NCBI RefSeq assembly: GCF_011064595.1
Contig: NZ_JAALJI010000017.1
Span: 62,001 to 126,000, forward strand
Direction of reading: 5' to 3'
Length of the DNA stretch: 64,000 nucleotides
From: Paludisphaera soli
GTDB taxonomy: Bacteria; Planctomycetota; Planctomycetia; Isosphaerales; Isosphaeraceae
Each line of letters opens with the position of its first letter. Within the stretch, counting starts at the first letter, position 1. Shown here piece by piece: positions 17,866 through 26,465 of this stretch. Position numbers and translations under genes: made by a program. The notes beneath the pieces were generated by a model that was not told where the DNA came from, ran no database searches, and worked only from the letters and a program-made list of their open reading frames with translations.

Positions 17866-18603
17866 ATGATCGAGACGCCCGCCGGAACGCCCGACGCCGC
17901 CGACCCCCCGTCGATCCTCCTGATCGACGACGACCTGGAGCTTTGCGACCTGCTGCGCGAGTTCTTCGCCGGCGAGGGGATCGGGCTGGAGGCCGCCCAC
18001 GACGGCCGTCGCGGCCTGGGGGCGGCCCTGGACCACGCCCGCGACCTGATCCTGCTGGACGTGATGATGCCGGGCCTGGACGGCTTCGAGCTGCTCCGGC
18101 TGCTGCGGAGGCGCAGCCAGGTGCCGGTCATCATGCTGACGGCGCGGTCGGCCAAGGCCGACCGGCTGGCGGGCCTGGGCGCCGGGGCCGACGACTACGT
18201 CCCCAAGCCGTTCGACCCCGACGAGCTGCTGGCCCGCGTCCGCGCCGTGCTCCGCCGCGCGGGCCGCGCGCCGCGGCCCGTCGCGGCGCTGGAGGCCGAG
18301 GGCATCCGGCTGATCCCCACGGCGCGCGAGGTCTTCGCGGGGGGCGAGCCGGTCCCGACCACGACGTTCGAGTACGAGATCCTCGAATACCTCCTCAGGG
18401 CCGCCGGCCGGGTCGTCACGCGGGACGAGCTGACGGCCGCCCTGTACCACCGCCGCAGCACGCCGTTCGACCGCGCCATCGACGTCCACGTGAGCCGGCT
18501 CCGCAAGAAGCTCGGCCCGGCGGGGGGGGCGCTGCGGACGGTCCGGGGCGTGGGCTACCTGTTCCGATCCGGGCCCGAGCCCGACGCGGAGGCCGCGCCG
18601 TGA
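17866..18603 (+). CDS. OmpR-family response regulator
   Basis: 245 residues. The receiver domain covers about 15-130, with the acidic pocket IDDD (20-23), phospho-acceptor Asp65 in LLDVMMPG, Thr92 and Lys114 in VPKPFDP. The winged-helix DNA-binding domain covers about 145-235, ending VHVSRLRKKLGPAGG ... TVRGVGYLF. It is of the CpxR/OmpR type. Its stop overlaps the GTG start of the kinase gene in a GTGA, so the two proteins are translationally coupled. The DUF4956 gene ends 35 bases upstream, suggesting one transcript with the CotH locus. Confidence 0.95.
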   Translation: MIETPAGTPDAADPPSILLIDDDLELCDLLREFFAGEGIGLEAAHDGRRGLGAALDHARDLILLDVMMPGLDGFELLRLLRRRSQVPVIMLTARSAKADRLAGLGAGADDYVPKPFDPDELLARVRAVLRRAGRAPRPVAALEAEGIRLIPTAREVFAGGEPVPTTTFEYEILEYLLRAAGRVVTRDELTAALYHRRSTPFDRAIDVHVSRLRKKLGPAGGALRTVRGVGYLFRSGPEPDAEAAP

Positions 18604-19985
18604 GGTCGATCTACGCCAAGCTCCTGGCCTGGGCGGCCGTCACCGTCGCGCTCTCGTCGATCGGGTTCGTCGCCACGTTCTGGTACCTGTCGGAGTCGCG
18701 GTCGTCGGAGCACCGCTTCATCGACGCGATCCTGGCCCTCCAGCGCGACGGGGCCGTCCTGGCCCTCCGCGACGGCGGCCGCGAGGGCCTGCGGGCGTTC
18801 CTCGCCGAGATGGGCGCGTCGTTCGAGGGGGACCACTTCCTGGTCGACCGCCACGGCCGCGACCTGCTCGACGGCTCCGACCGCGCCGGCCTCCTCGCCC
18901 GGGCGCGACGCCCCGAGAGCGGGCCCAGGCCCCCGCGGCCCCCCGGGGGGCCGCCGCCGGTGATGCTCAGCCCCCCCACGGCCGACGGCGTCCGGTTCAT
19001 CGCGCTGCCGCGCCCGCGGTTCGTCTGGTCCCAGACGCTGCCGTACTACCTCTGGATCCTGCTGCTGATCCTGGCCCTGATCTACGCGCTGGCGGTCCAC
19101 CTGGTCCGGCCCCTGCGGCGGCTCCAGCGGGCGCTGGACGAGTTCGGCCGGGGGGGGCTGGCGACCCGGATCGGCTCGAACCGTCGCGACGAGATCGGCG
19201 ACCTGGCCCGGTCGTTCGACGTGATGGCGGACCGGATCGCGTCGCTGATGGCCGCCGAGCGGCGGCTGATCCAGGACGTCTCGCACGAGCTGCGGTCGCC
19301 GCTGACGCGCCTGGGGCTGGCCGTGCGGCTGGGCCGCTCGGGCGACCGCGAGGCCGCCATGGGCCGGATCAAGAAGGAGGTGGACCGGCTGTCCGCCCTG
19401 GTGGACGAGCTGCTGCGGCTCAACTCGGCCGAGGAGGACCCCCACGCCCGCCACCGCGACGAGTTCCGGCTCGGCGAGCTGCTGGCCGACCTGGCCGACG
19501 ACTGCGCCGTGGAGGCCGAGGCGAAGGGCTGCCGGATCGACATGCGGGCCGACGCCCCGGCGGTCGCGACGGGCGACCGCGAGCTGATCCGCCGCGCCGT
19601 CGAGAACGTCCTGCGCAACGCCGTCCGCCACGCGCCCGAGGGCTCGGCCGTCGAGGTCGCCCTGCGGGCCGACGCCGACGCCGCGACGATCGCCGTGCGC
19701 GACCGCGGCCCGGGCGTCCCCGAGGGGTCGCTCGAGGACATCTTCAAGCCCTTCTTCCGCATCGAGGACGACCGCAGCCGGGCCAGCGGGGGCGTCGGCC
19801 TGGGCCTGGCCATCGCCCGCCGCGCCGTGGCCCTGCACGGCGGCTCCATCCTCGCCGCCGACGCCGATCCCGGCCTCCTCGTGACCATCCGCCTCCCCCG
19901 GGCCCCCGGCCCCGGCGACGAGGGATCGGGCGATGACGCGCGGAATTCGCCCGATCCGTCGGGCGACCCCGGTCCGACGGCCTAG
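18600..19985 (+). CDS. HAMP-domain sensor histidine kinase
   Basis: 461 residues from the overlapping GTG at 18600. Membrane segments near 8-30 and 148-169 flank a periplasmic sensor of about 115 residues that includes a Pro/Arg-rich stretch (103-120). HAMP covers about 168-222. The phospho-acceptor is His229 in LIQDVSHELRSPLTRL. The ATP-binding domain has the N box VENVLRNAVRHA, the G1 box VRDRGPGVP, FKPFFRIED and GGVGLGLAIARR. The layout is CpxA-like. The C-terminal ~25 residues are a disordered Gly/Asp/Pro tail. It pairs with the preceding regulator. Confidence 0.95.
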   Translation: MRSIYAKLLAWAAVTVALSSIGFVATFWYLSESRSSEHRFIDAILALQRDGAVLALRDGGREGLRAFLAEMGASFEGDHFLVDRHGRDLLDGSDRAGLLARARRPESGPRPPRPPGGPPPVMLSPPTADGVRFIALPRPRFVWSQTLPYYLWILLLILALIYALAVHLVRPLRRLQRALDEFGRGGLATRIGSNRRDEIGDLARSFDVMADRIASLMAAERRLIQDVSHELRSPLTRLGLAVRLGRSGDREAAMGRIKKEVDRLSALVDELLRLNSAEEDPHARHRDEFRLGELLADLADDCAVEAEAKGCRIDMRADAPAVATGDRELIRRAVENVLRNAVRHAPEGSAVEVALRADADAATIAVRDRGPGVPEGSLEDIFKPFFRIEDDRSRASGGVGLGLAIARRAVALHGGSILAADADPGLLVTIRLPRAPGPGDEGSGDDARNSPDPSGDPGPTA

Positions 19986-20246
19986 ACTTGACGCATGCTG
20001 GGGGCCGATCCGGCCGCGCCGGTCGCGAGGAGTGCGAAGATTTCGCATGGCCGACCCCCTTGCATGCCGGCCGTCGCGTCGCTCTAATGAAATTCTTAAG
20101 ACATGCGTGGTGGAAGGTCTCTCCCCCTCCCACATCGCCCCGCCCCGCCCTCTCGTTCGACGGAGAACGACGGGACCCGGCGGGGGTCCTCGTTCGCACC
20201 CTCAAACTCATCCAACCTACAATCGAAGTCCATCTGGAGGTGCCCC

Positions 20247-21269
20247 ATGGCACGTTGTCGTGCCTCCCTGCGCAAAGCGTTCACGCTGATCGAACTCCTG
20301 GTCGTGATCGCCATCATCGCCGTGCTCATCGCGCTGCTGCTGCCGGCCGTGCAGTCGGCCCGCGAGGCCGCCCGCCGCATCCAGTGCACGAACAACCTGA
20401 AGCAACTCGGCCTGGCCATGCAGAACTACCACGACGCCCTCGGCTCGTTCCCGCCGGGCGCCCGCTACACCTCGTGGGGCACCTGGTACCACTACTCGCT
20501 GTCGTTCCTGGAGCAGGGGGGCATCTACAACGCCTTCAACTTCATGGGCTCGACCAACACGACGCCCGCCCTGGGCTACCTGAGCGCCGAGAACCTGACG
20601 GCGACGCAGGCCCGGATCAACGCCTTCCAGTGCCCCAGCGACGAGGCCGTGGCCCCGCTCAGCGGCGTGCCCTCGGGCAACTACGTGGCCAACTTCGGCA
20701 ACACGGGCACCGGCCTGTTCCAGATCAAGGACGCCACCTACTGCTGCGCCACCTATAACGGCGTGGTCTTCCTGGGCGCCCCGTTCTCGTGGATCCGGAT
20801 CGGCACGGCGCCGGCGCAGTCGTTCGCGGGGACCTTCGGCATCTCCAGCATCACCGACGGCACCAGCAACACGATGCTGCTCTCGGAGGCTATCCAGGGC
20901 AAGGTGAGCGGCACCAAGACCGACCTCCGCGGCTTCATCCAGTACGGCTCGTCGTGCGGCTTCGCGACCTACCTGTCGCCGAACTCGAAGCAGCCCGACA
21001 TGATCAACGACGCCAACTACTGCGCGTATCCGTTCGGCAACAACCCGCCGTGCAAGTTCCGCAACACGCCCCCCGCCGCGTTCCCCGGCGACACCACCCC
21101 GGCCATCAACGGCGACACCTACGGCGCCCGCAGCCGGCACCCGGGCGGCGTCAACACCGTGCTGGCCGACGGCTCCGTCCGCTTCGTCAAGGACTCGATC
21201 AACCTCGAGACCTGGCGGGCCCTGAGCACCAGCCAGGGCGGCGAGATCATCAGCGCCGACTCGCTGTGA
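20247..21269 (+). CDS. DUF1559 pilin-like protein (prepilin N-terminus, H-X9-DG C-terminus)
   Basis: 340 residues from the ATG at 20247, which follows CTGGAGG. The N-terminus is a type IV prepilin-like signal, [17 protein letters not shown], continuing into [20 protein letters not shown], the DUF1559 consensus. The C-terminus carries the H-X9-DG motif ([20 protein letters not shown]). The middle is Cys- and aromatic-containing and variable. These proteins are present in many copies in planctomycete genomes and are probably processed by a prepilin peptidase and assembled outside the inner membrane. A candidate -10 hexamer, TACAAT, lies at 20218-20223, giving a short leader. A small lipoprotein gene follows after 64 bases. 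Confidence 0.93.
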   Translation: MARCRASLRKAFTLIELLVVIAIIAVLIALLLPAVQSAREAARRIQCTNNLKQLGLAMQNYHDALGSFPPGARYTSWGTWYHYSLSFLEQGGIYNAFNFMGSTNTTPALGYLSAENLTATQARINAFQCPSDEAVAPLSGVPSGNYVANFGNTGTGLFQIKDATYCCATYNGVVFLGAPFSWIRIGTAPAQSFAGTFGISSITDGTSNTMLLSEAIQGKVSGTKTDLRGFIQYGSSCGFATYLSPNSKQPDMINDANYCAYPFGNNPPCKFRNTPPAAFPGDTTPAINGDTYGARSRHPGGVNTVLADGSVRFVKDSINLETWRALSTSQGGEIISADSL

Positions 21270-21333
21270 TCGACCGCGTCGCAATCACCCCCGCCCACCA
21301 CGACCGCCCGGATCCCGATCGGAGACGCCCCTG

Positions 21334-21498
21334 ATGCGCAAGTTCTTCCTGTCCGCCCTGCTGGCCTCGCTGACCCTGGGCTTCGCCGGCTGCGGCGACG
21401 AGGCCGCCGCCCCCGTCGGCGAGGAGGGCCCGAAGGCCCCCGGCGTGCCGACCGAAGGCCCCGAGGCCCCGAAGGCCGCCAAGTCCAAGCGGAGCTGA
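21334..21498 (+). CDS. Small lipoprotein next to a DUF1559 gene
   Basis: A 54-residue protein, short enough to be missed by length cut-offs. It starts MRKFFLSALLASLTLGFAGC, a full lipoprotein signal with the lipobox FAGC, so the mature N-terminal Cys is residue 20. The mature part is only ~35 residues, rich in Glu, Pro and Ala with a basic end (AAKSKRS). Its position 64 bases behind the DUF1559 gene suggests the same transcript. The second DUF1559 gene also has a small lipoprotein neighbour, upstream of it. Confidence 0.85.
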   Translation: MRKFFLSALLASLTLGFAGCGDEAAAPVGEEGPKAPGVPTEGPEAPKAAKSKRS

Positions 21499-21524
21499 TC
21501 GGCCCGCCGACCAGAACCGAAGAG

Positions 21525-21557
21525 ACGGGACGCCCGCCACCCCGGCGCGCGTCCCGT
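21525..21557 (+). terminator. Probable hairpin terminator after the small lipoprotein gene
   Basis: ACGGGACGC (21525-21533) pairs with GCGTCCCGT (21549-21557), with a second GC-rich pairing possible in the loop. It is followed by TCCGCGTTTCG and lacks a real T tract. Confidence 0.5.
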
Positions 21558-21582
21558 TCCGCGTTTCGAACGCAGGCCTTCC

Positions 21583-21660
21583 CTTCCCCCCCTGGTGGGG
21601 GAAGCCGGCCGCGAAGCGGTCGATGAGGGGGATCCTCGGGGCGGACCGAGCAGGGAGCGA
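21583..21660 (+). repeat. Repeat family A copy, diverged tail
   Basis: Hairpin CCTTCCCCCCCTGGTGGGGG... and GCGAAGCGGTCGATGAGGGG, with the tail changed to GATCCTCGGGGCGGACCGAG. It is the first of three copies in the gap between the convergent genes ending at 21498 and 21945. Confidence 0.8.
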
Positions 21661-21675
21661 CGGCCCGCATTTCTT

Positions 21676-21850
21676 CCCTTCCCCCCTGGTGGGGGAAGGT
21701 GGCCCGAAGGGCCGGATGAGGGGGATCATCAAGGCGGACGAGGCGAGGAAGCGACGGCGTTCGTGCCCGCCTGGTTCTCCCTCGGTTTCCGTGCTCGTCG
21801 CCCCCTCATCCGGCCTTCGGCCACCTTCTCCCACGAGGGGAGAAGGGCGA
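21676..21850. repeat. Repeat family A, head-to-head pair with conserved spacer
   Basis: The forward copy has GGTGGCCCGAAGGGCCGGAT followed by GAGGGGGATCATCAAGGCGG and ACGAGGCGAGGAAGCGACGG. The inverted copy at about 21801-21847 reads CCCCTCATCCGGCCTTCGGC. With the copy at 21583 it fills most of the 446 bases between the two genes; I see nothing else there. Confidence 0.85.
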
Positions 21851-21944
21851 TCGTCGACGGCTCGCCGTTCGATCGTCCGGACGGCTGCCGTGCTCATGCG
21901 GCCCCGCCGGGCGGGGATGCAGCGCTCACGCCAGGACGTCGACG

Positions 21945-22559
21945 TCACTTCCCGGCCCTGTCGACGATCTCCAGGAACGTGGGGCCGAGGAAGATCCAGT
22001 TGGTGGGCGTGACGGAGATCGGGCCGTTGATGCCGAAGACGGCCAGCGAGTAAGTCTTGCCCGGCGCCGGGTCGGCCAGCTCGACGCGGTTGGGGTGGTT
22101 GAAGCCCCCCGCGACGTTGCCGCCGGCCTGGCCCACCTTGTACGGCAGCTTGCCGTCGACCCAGACCTCGCCGTAGTCGTCCACGGTCGTCTGGAAGAAG
22201 ACCGACTTCCCCTCGACGCCCGGCGGCAGCGTGACCTTCACGCGATACCAGCAGAAGCAGATCTGGCCCGTCGAACGCCGGTCCTTCAGGGTCTCGGGGG
22301 CGACCACCTCCCACTTCGAGTCGTCGTAGTCCGCGGCCATCGCGCGGGGCTCGTAGTTGTACGTCTTGTTGGGCGAGCCGTCCGGGTTCTTGCCCTCGAC
22401 GGGGACGAGCGTCACGTCATGCCAGCGCCATTCGGCCTTCACGGACTCGGCGCCCGCCCTGGTGCGAAGGTCGATCCGCCTCGGCTCGTCGGCCAGGGCG
22501 GGGGCGACGAGCGCGGCGGCGAGCAGGGGGAGGAGCGCGAGACGGTTTCGAATCGTCAC
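21945..22559 (-). CDS. Exported beta-sandwich protein coupled to an ADP-ribosylglycohydrolase
   Basis: 204 residues from a GTG at 22559 that overlaps the stop of the upstream gene in a GTGA, so translation is coupled. The signal peptide is at about residues 5-23 (LALLPLLAAALVAPALADEP). The mature part resembles a galactose-binding-like jelly roll, as in accessory domains of glycoside hydrolases: ADYDDSKWEVV, FCWYRVKVTLPPGVEGKSVF and VDDYGEVWVDGKL. It ends in GINGPISVTPTNWIFLGPTF. No catalytic motif is evident. A binding partner for the hydrolase is a reasonable inference. Confidence 0.82.
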   Translation of the reverse strand: MTIRNRLALLPLLAAALVAPALADEPRRIDLRTRAGAESVKAEWRWHDVTLVPVEGKNPDGSPNKTYNYEPRAMAADYDDSKWEVVAPETLKDRRSTGQICFCWYRVKVTLPPGVEGKSVFFQTTVDDYGEVWVDGKLPYKVGQAGGNVAGGFNHPNRVELADPAPGKTYSLAVFGINGPISVTPTNWIFLGPTFLEIVDRAGK

Positions 22560-23827
22560 TTGTTCGTCTCCCGGATCTGGGCCTTCTCCTCGGCGGTGAA
22601 GCGGCTGTCGGCCTTCGGGCCGGGCTCCCAGCAGGATTCGAGGGCGGAGGGGCGGGGCGTCTGGACGGGGATCACGAACGTCTCGGTCCCGTCGGCCGAC
22701 TTCTCGACCCGGCCGCCGGCCTTCACCACGGCCTGCGCCGCGAGGTCGTCGCAGACGGCGAGGACGTCCGGGAAGGCGTACTCGGTGGAGTTGAACTTGG
22801 TCTTCTCGTCGAGGGCGCCGGTGTACTTGGCGGGGAGCTTCGCCGCGCCGATCGCGGTGAAGAGGATCCCGGCGGCGTTCGAGGGGTTGCAGTCCGAGTC
22901 CTGGCCGCATCGGGTGGAGACGACGATGGTCTTCTCCGGGTCGCCCTCGCCGTACAAGAGCCCCATGACGATGTAGGCGCCGTTGATCTTGGCGTCGATG
23001 TTGAACTTGTACGGCTCCTTCTCGTTCTTGCTGCACGAGAAGCGGCGGTAGGCGGGGTCCTTCTGGTACTTGGCCTCGATCTTGTTCCAGGCGGCCTCCC
23101 AGTCGTCGGGGTGCTCCTTGTGCCAGGCGATCACGTCGGCGATGCACTCGGCGTACTGGCTCTCCTTCGGGATGGCGGCGAGCCCGGCGCGGACGATCGT
23201 CTCGGGGTCGGTCTCGAAGAACGCCTCGGCGTACATGGCGCCGACGAGCTGGCCGCCGTAGAGGCCGTCGCCGTGGTTCATCAGCCGCCCGAAGGTCTCG
23301 CCGAGCCGGATGGCGGTGTTGGGGAGCCCCGGGGCGATGAGGCCGGAGAAGTCGGCCTCGATCTGATAGTCGATGTCGTCGGCGTGGTCGTTGAAGGCGG
23401 GGTGGCCGCTGTCGGGCGGGGCGATCCCCTCGCGGAGCCGCTTGCGGCCGGCGGCGTTGGCGTGCCAGAGGGGGTACTTGCTGTTGGCGAAGTCGATCCC
23501 CGCCTGCCGCGTCGTGGCGTCGAGCCCGTGCTTCTGGAGCGTGCGGAGGAACGTCATCTCGACGTAGATGTCGTCCTGGTCGAACTGGTTGATCGTCTCG
23601 GGCGTCCAGGCCGGGACCTTGTCGGCCGGCACGATCGCCCCCTGCCAGCGGAATTCGGTCGGCCCGCCGATCCCGACTCCGGCCATCTGGCCGATCCAGC
23701 CCCCCTTCATCTTGTCGCGATACTCCTCGCGCGAGAGCCGGCGTTCCTTGGGCTCGTCGTCGGCGCGGAGCGGGGAGGCGAGGGCGAAGGCCGCGAGCGT
23801 CAGGCCGATGGAGAAGAAGAGTCTCAT
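22556..23827 (-). CDS. Exported ADP-ribosylglycohydrolase family protein
   Basis: 423 residues with a signal peptide (about 3-22, LALASPLRADD-like end), unusual for a fold better known inside cells. The ADP-ribosylglycohydrolase fold is shown by MKGGWIGQMAGVGIGGPTEF near 40, QFDQDDIYVEMTFL near 80 and DHADDIDYQIEADFSGL near 150 (acidic metal sites). The C-terminal metal motif STRCGQDSDCNPSNAAGI lies near 310. Members remove ADP-ribose from proteins or act on related ribosides; many planctomycete versions are secreted and uncharacterised. It is co-translated with the beta-sandwich gene. Confidence 0.87.
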   Translation of the reverse strand: MRLFFSIGLTLAAFALASPLRADDEPKERRLSREEYRDKMKGGWIGQMAGVGIGGPTEFRWQGAIVPADKVPAWTPETINQFDQDDIYVEMTFLRTLQKHGLDATTRQAGIDFANSKYPLWHANAAGRKRLREGIAPPDSGHPAFNDHADDIDYQIEADFSGLIAPGLPNTAIRLGETFGRLMNHGDGLYGGQLVGAMYAEAFFETDPETIVRAGLAAIPKESQYAECIADVIAWHKEHPDDWEAAWNKIEAKYQKDPAYRRFSCSKNEKEPYKFNIDAKINGAYIVMGLLYGEGDPEKTIVVSTRCGQDSDCNPSNAAGILFTAIGAAKLPAKYTGALDEKTKFNSTEYAFPDVLAVCDDLAAQAVVKAGGRVEKSADGTETFVIPVQTPRPSALESCWEPGPKADSRFTAEEKAQIRETNK

Positions 23828-23917
23828 GTTTATGCACCTTTAGGCGTTGGGCCGGTTCGGGCGGAATGGCCGAGGGGCCGCGTCTCCGCGGCCCCTCGGT
23901 TCATCGTCGTGGCGGTC

Positions 23918-26311
23918 TCACTCCGCCTTCCCCGTCGCGGCCCAGAGGGCGCCGCGGCGCAGCCAGGGGGCGACCTCGGGGTCGGCCAGGGCGGTCACGT
24001 CGTGGCCGAGGACGCAGGTGAAGACCCGCCCCTTGCCGTACGGGTTGACCCAGACGACGGGCTCGTCCTTGCCGGTCCCCTTGGGCTTCTCGGGGTCGGA
24101 GTAGGCGGTGGCCAGGACGACGGCGCCTTCGGGGAGCAGGCTGTTCTGGTACAGCTCGTCGACGACGTGGTCGAACTTGTCGGGCAGGCCCTTCGAGACC
24201 GGGTGGTCGGCGTCGGTCTTCTTCACGGTGAAGGCGTGCGGGGGGCCGTGGAAGCCCTGCTTCCGCCAGCCGCCGAGCGCCTTCTCGTACTCCTCCCAGT
24301 TCGGCGAGGTGAAGGCGCTCGACGCGAAGTGGTACGAGACGAGGCCCTTGCCGTCGTCGCGCACGGCCTTCAGGAAGGCCGCCTTGTTGGCGTCGGACCA
24401 CTGGGTCTCCGGGGCGCCCTTGTCGGTGTTGCGGTAGTTCAGCACGAGCACGTCGTACTTCGCCAGGTTCTCGTCGGTCAGGTCCTTGCCCGGGGTGGTC
24501 GTCACGTCGACCGCGATCTTGCCGCCGTCGGCGAGGATCCCCTTCAGGGCCTCGTGCGTCCTCTTCCAGTCGTGGGCGCCCACCTCGTCGCCGGTGATGA
24601 TCAGGGCCTTCACGGGCGCGGGCTCGGCCGGCTTCTCCTCGGGCTTGGGGGCGGGCGCGGGCGCTGGGGCGGCGGCGACGGGCGTCGCGGGCTGGGTGAT
24701 CGGGTCGAGCGCGATCGGGCCGAAGACGGGGACGGCCATGTCGGCGCCGTCGGTCAGGTTGCAGTAGGGGTCGTAGCCGTGGCCGTACCAGAGGAACGCG
24801 CCCGGCGGGACCGGCTTCGAGAGCTTCAGGACGACCGAGTCGCGGCTGCGGCCGACGTGGGCCTCATAGATCAGGGCGATCGGCGAGCCGTCCTCCTTGC
24901 GGATCGAGAAGCCGGCGATGTGGGTCTCGGGCTGGAGCCCGGCCGCCGCCGTCGAGGGGGCCCCCGTCGCCCTCATGGCGCCGTACATCATGCCGGGGCC
25001 GCCCCGGCCGCCGCCCATCATCCCGCCGCGCATCATGCCCGGGGCCATCGCGCCGGGGCCGGGAAGGCCGGCCAGGTTGACGCCGCGGAACTTGACCTCC
25101 AGCGTGTTGTTCGGGCCGACGGAGACGCGGTCGAGCGTCGGGGTCGCCGCGCCGAGCTGGCCGAAGAGCTGCCGCTGGGCGATCTTCGCCAGCCGGGCGC
25201 CGGCGCGCTTCAGGCCCTGGGTGCCGACGTGGATCGCGTCGTCCAGCTCCAGGTCGATGACCGAGATCACGGCCGTGTTCGCCAGGCGGTCGGGCAGGAC
25301 GCGCTGGGCCTCCTGCACGCGGTTCCAGCCGGCGGGGTCGGCGTCGTTGACGAAGCGGCCGATCTGGACGTAGTAGAACGGCAGGTCGGCCTGGCCGAGG
25401 TCGGAGCGGACGGCCGCGATGAAGTCGGCGAAGACGCGCTCGAAGATCTTCGAGGCGTCGGGCGACGAGTCGCTCTCGCCCTGATACCAGAGCACGCCCT
25501 TGACCCGGCCGCCGGTGAGCTGGACCTGGCGGAGCATCGATCCGTACAGGCTGTTGCCGCCTTCGCCCTTCTTCGCGGGGTCCCACTGCTGCATGCTGGT
25601 GCCGCCGTGCGCGGCGGTGACCAGGCCGACCGGGACGCCCGTGGCGCGGACCATCTCGACGGCGAACGGCAGCCCCAGCCCGGCGCCCTTGGTGCGCGTC
25701 TTGTGGGTCTGGGCCGCGCGCTCGGCGCGGGTGGCGGGGTCGCCCGAGTGGACCGGGTCCGGCGAGTCGACCAGCCAGTGCAGCGGCTCGGCCGCCTGGG
25801 CCCACTGGCCGTCCATCCCCAGCGCGAAGACCTTCGGGTCCGGCGGGGTGACGTCCACCAGGTCGCCGACGCCTTCCATGTTCGACTGCCCCGCCAGCAC
25901 CCAGAGGTCGCCGACGTAGACCGGGCCGACCGGCACCGTGCTGACGACGTTGGAGTTCGGCATCTCGAACGTCACGTTGACCGTGTAAGGCCCGCCGACG
26001 GGCACGCCGACGAGCTTGCCGTCGATGAACGCCGGCGCGACGGGCGCGCCGCTCAGGACGGCGCGGACGTTCTTCGCGTCCTTGATCTCCGCCTTGTCGC
26101 CGAGCGCCACCGGGATCTCGGCCAGGCCGTTCACGTCGCGCTGGAAGACCTGATAGGGGGCGACGCCCTTGACGATCCCGTCGGCCCGCATCGCGGGGGG
26201 GAGGCCTTCGTTCTCGAAGCCGCCGCGGCCGCCCTGGGCGAGCGCCGTCGCGGAGAGCCCGGCCGTCGCGACGACGCCGAACCAGAGTGGGAGGAGCCGA
26301 GAGGTCCGCAT
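23918..26311 (-). CDS. Sialate O-acetylesterase-like and ThuA-like fusion protein, exported
   Basis: 797 residues from the ATG at 26311 behind AGGAGA, with a signal peptide (about 5-26). The first ~500 residues look like a sialate O-acetylesterase: VLAGQSNMEGVGDL near 150 with the nucleophile Ser, AHGGTSMQQWDP, and GVLWYQGESDSSPD near 290. A Met/Gly-rich insert (about 430-470) interrupts it. A Pro/Ala linker follows, then a ThuA-like glutamine-amidotransferase-fold domain (about 575-797): KALIITGDEVGAHDW, YDVLVLNYRNTD, GKGLVSYHFASSAF and RVFTCVLGHD. ThuA is linked to sugar metabolism. The fusion suggests concerted work on a decorated glycan, which is inference. Confidence 0.87.
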   Translation of the reverse strand: MRTSRLLPLWFGVVATAGLSATALAQGGRGGFENEGLPPAMRADGIVKGVAPYQVFQRDVNGLAEIPVALGDKAEIKDAKNVRAVLSGAPVAPAFIDGKLVGVPVGGPYTVNVTFEMPNSNVVSTVPVGPVYVGDLWVLAGQSNMEGVGDLVDVTPPDPKVFALGMDGQWAQAAEPLHWLVDSPDPVHSGDPATRAERAAQTHKTRTKGAGLGLPFAVEMVRATGVPVGLVTAAHGGTSMQQWDPAKKGEGGNSLYGSMLRQVQLTGGRVKGVLWYQGESDSSPDASKIFERVFADFIAAVRSDLGQADLPFYYVQIGRFVNDADPAGWNRVQEAQRVLPDRLANTAVISVIDLELDDAIHVGTQGLKRAGARLAKIAQRQLFGQLGAATPTLDRVSVGPNNTLEVKFRGVNLAGLPGPGAMAPGMMRGGMMGGGRGGPGMMYGAMRATGAPSTAAAGLQPETHIAGFSIRKEDGSPIALIYEAHVGRSRDSVVLKLSKPVPPGAFLWYGHGYDPYCNLTDGADMAVPVFGPIALDPITQPATPVAAAPAPAPAPKPEEKPAEPAPVKALIITGDEVGAHDWKRTHEALKGILADGGKIAVDVTTTPGKDLTDENLAKYDVLVLNYRNTDKGAPETQWSDANKAAFLKAVRDDGKGLVSYHFASSAFTSPNWEEYEKALGGWRKQGFHGPPHAFTVKKTDADHPVSKGLPDKFDHVVDELYQNSLLPEGAVVLATAYSDPEKPKGTGKDEPVVWVNPYGKGRVFTCVLGHDVTALADPEVAPWLRRGALWAATGKAE

Positions 26312-26465
26312 GGCCGTGGTTCTCCTGGACGGAAGGGCGGAGAGGCCGCCCGGGGGCGGAGCCGCGATCGACGACGCTTTGTCCTCGTCGCCGGACGAAA
26401 GCCACATGGTACTCCTCGCGCCGGGGCCCCGAAAGGGAGTACGCGGGGCGTCTCCGAGGGTCCGG

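Noticed and set aside
21583-21850. Possible CRISPR array
   Set aside because: The units are in both orientations, unevenly spaced and share their intervening sequence; there are no unique spacers and no cas genes.
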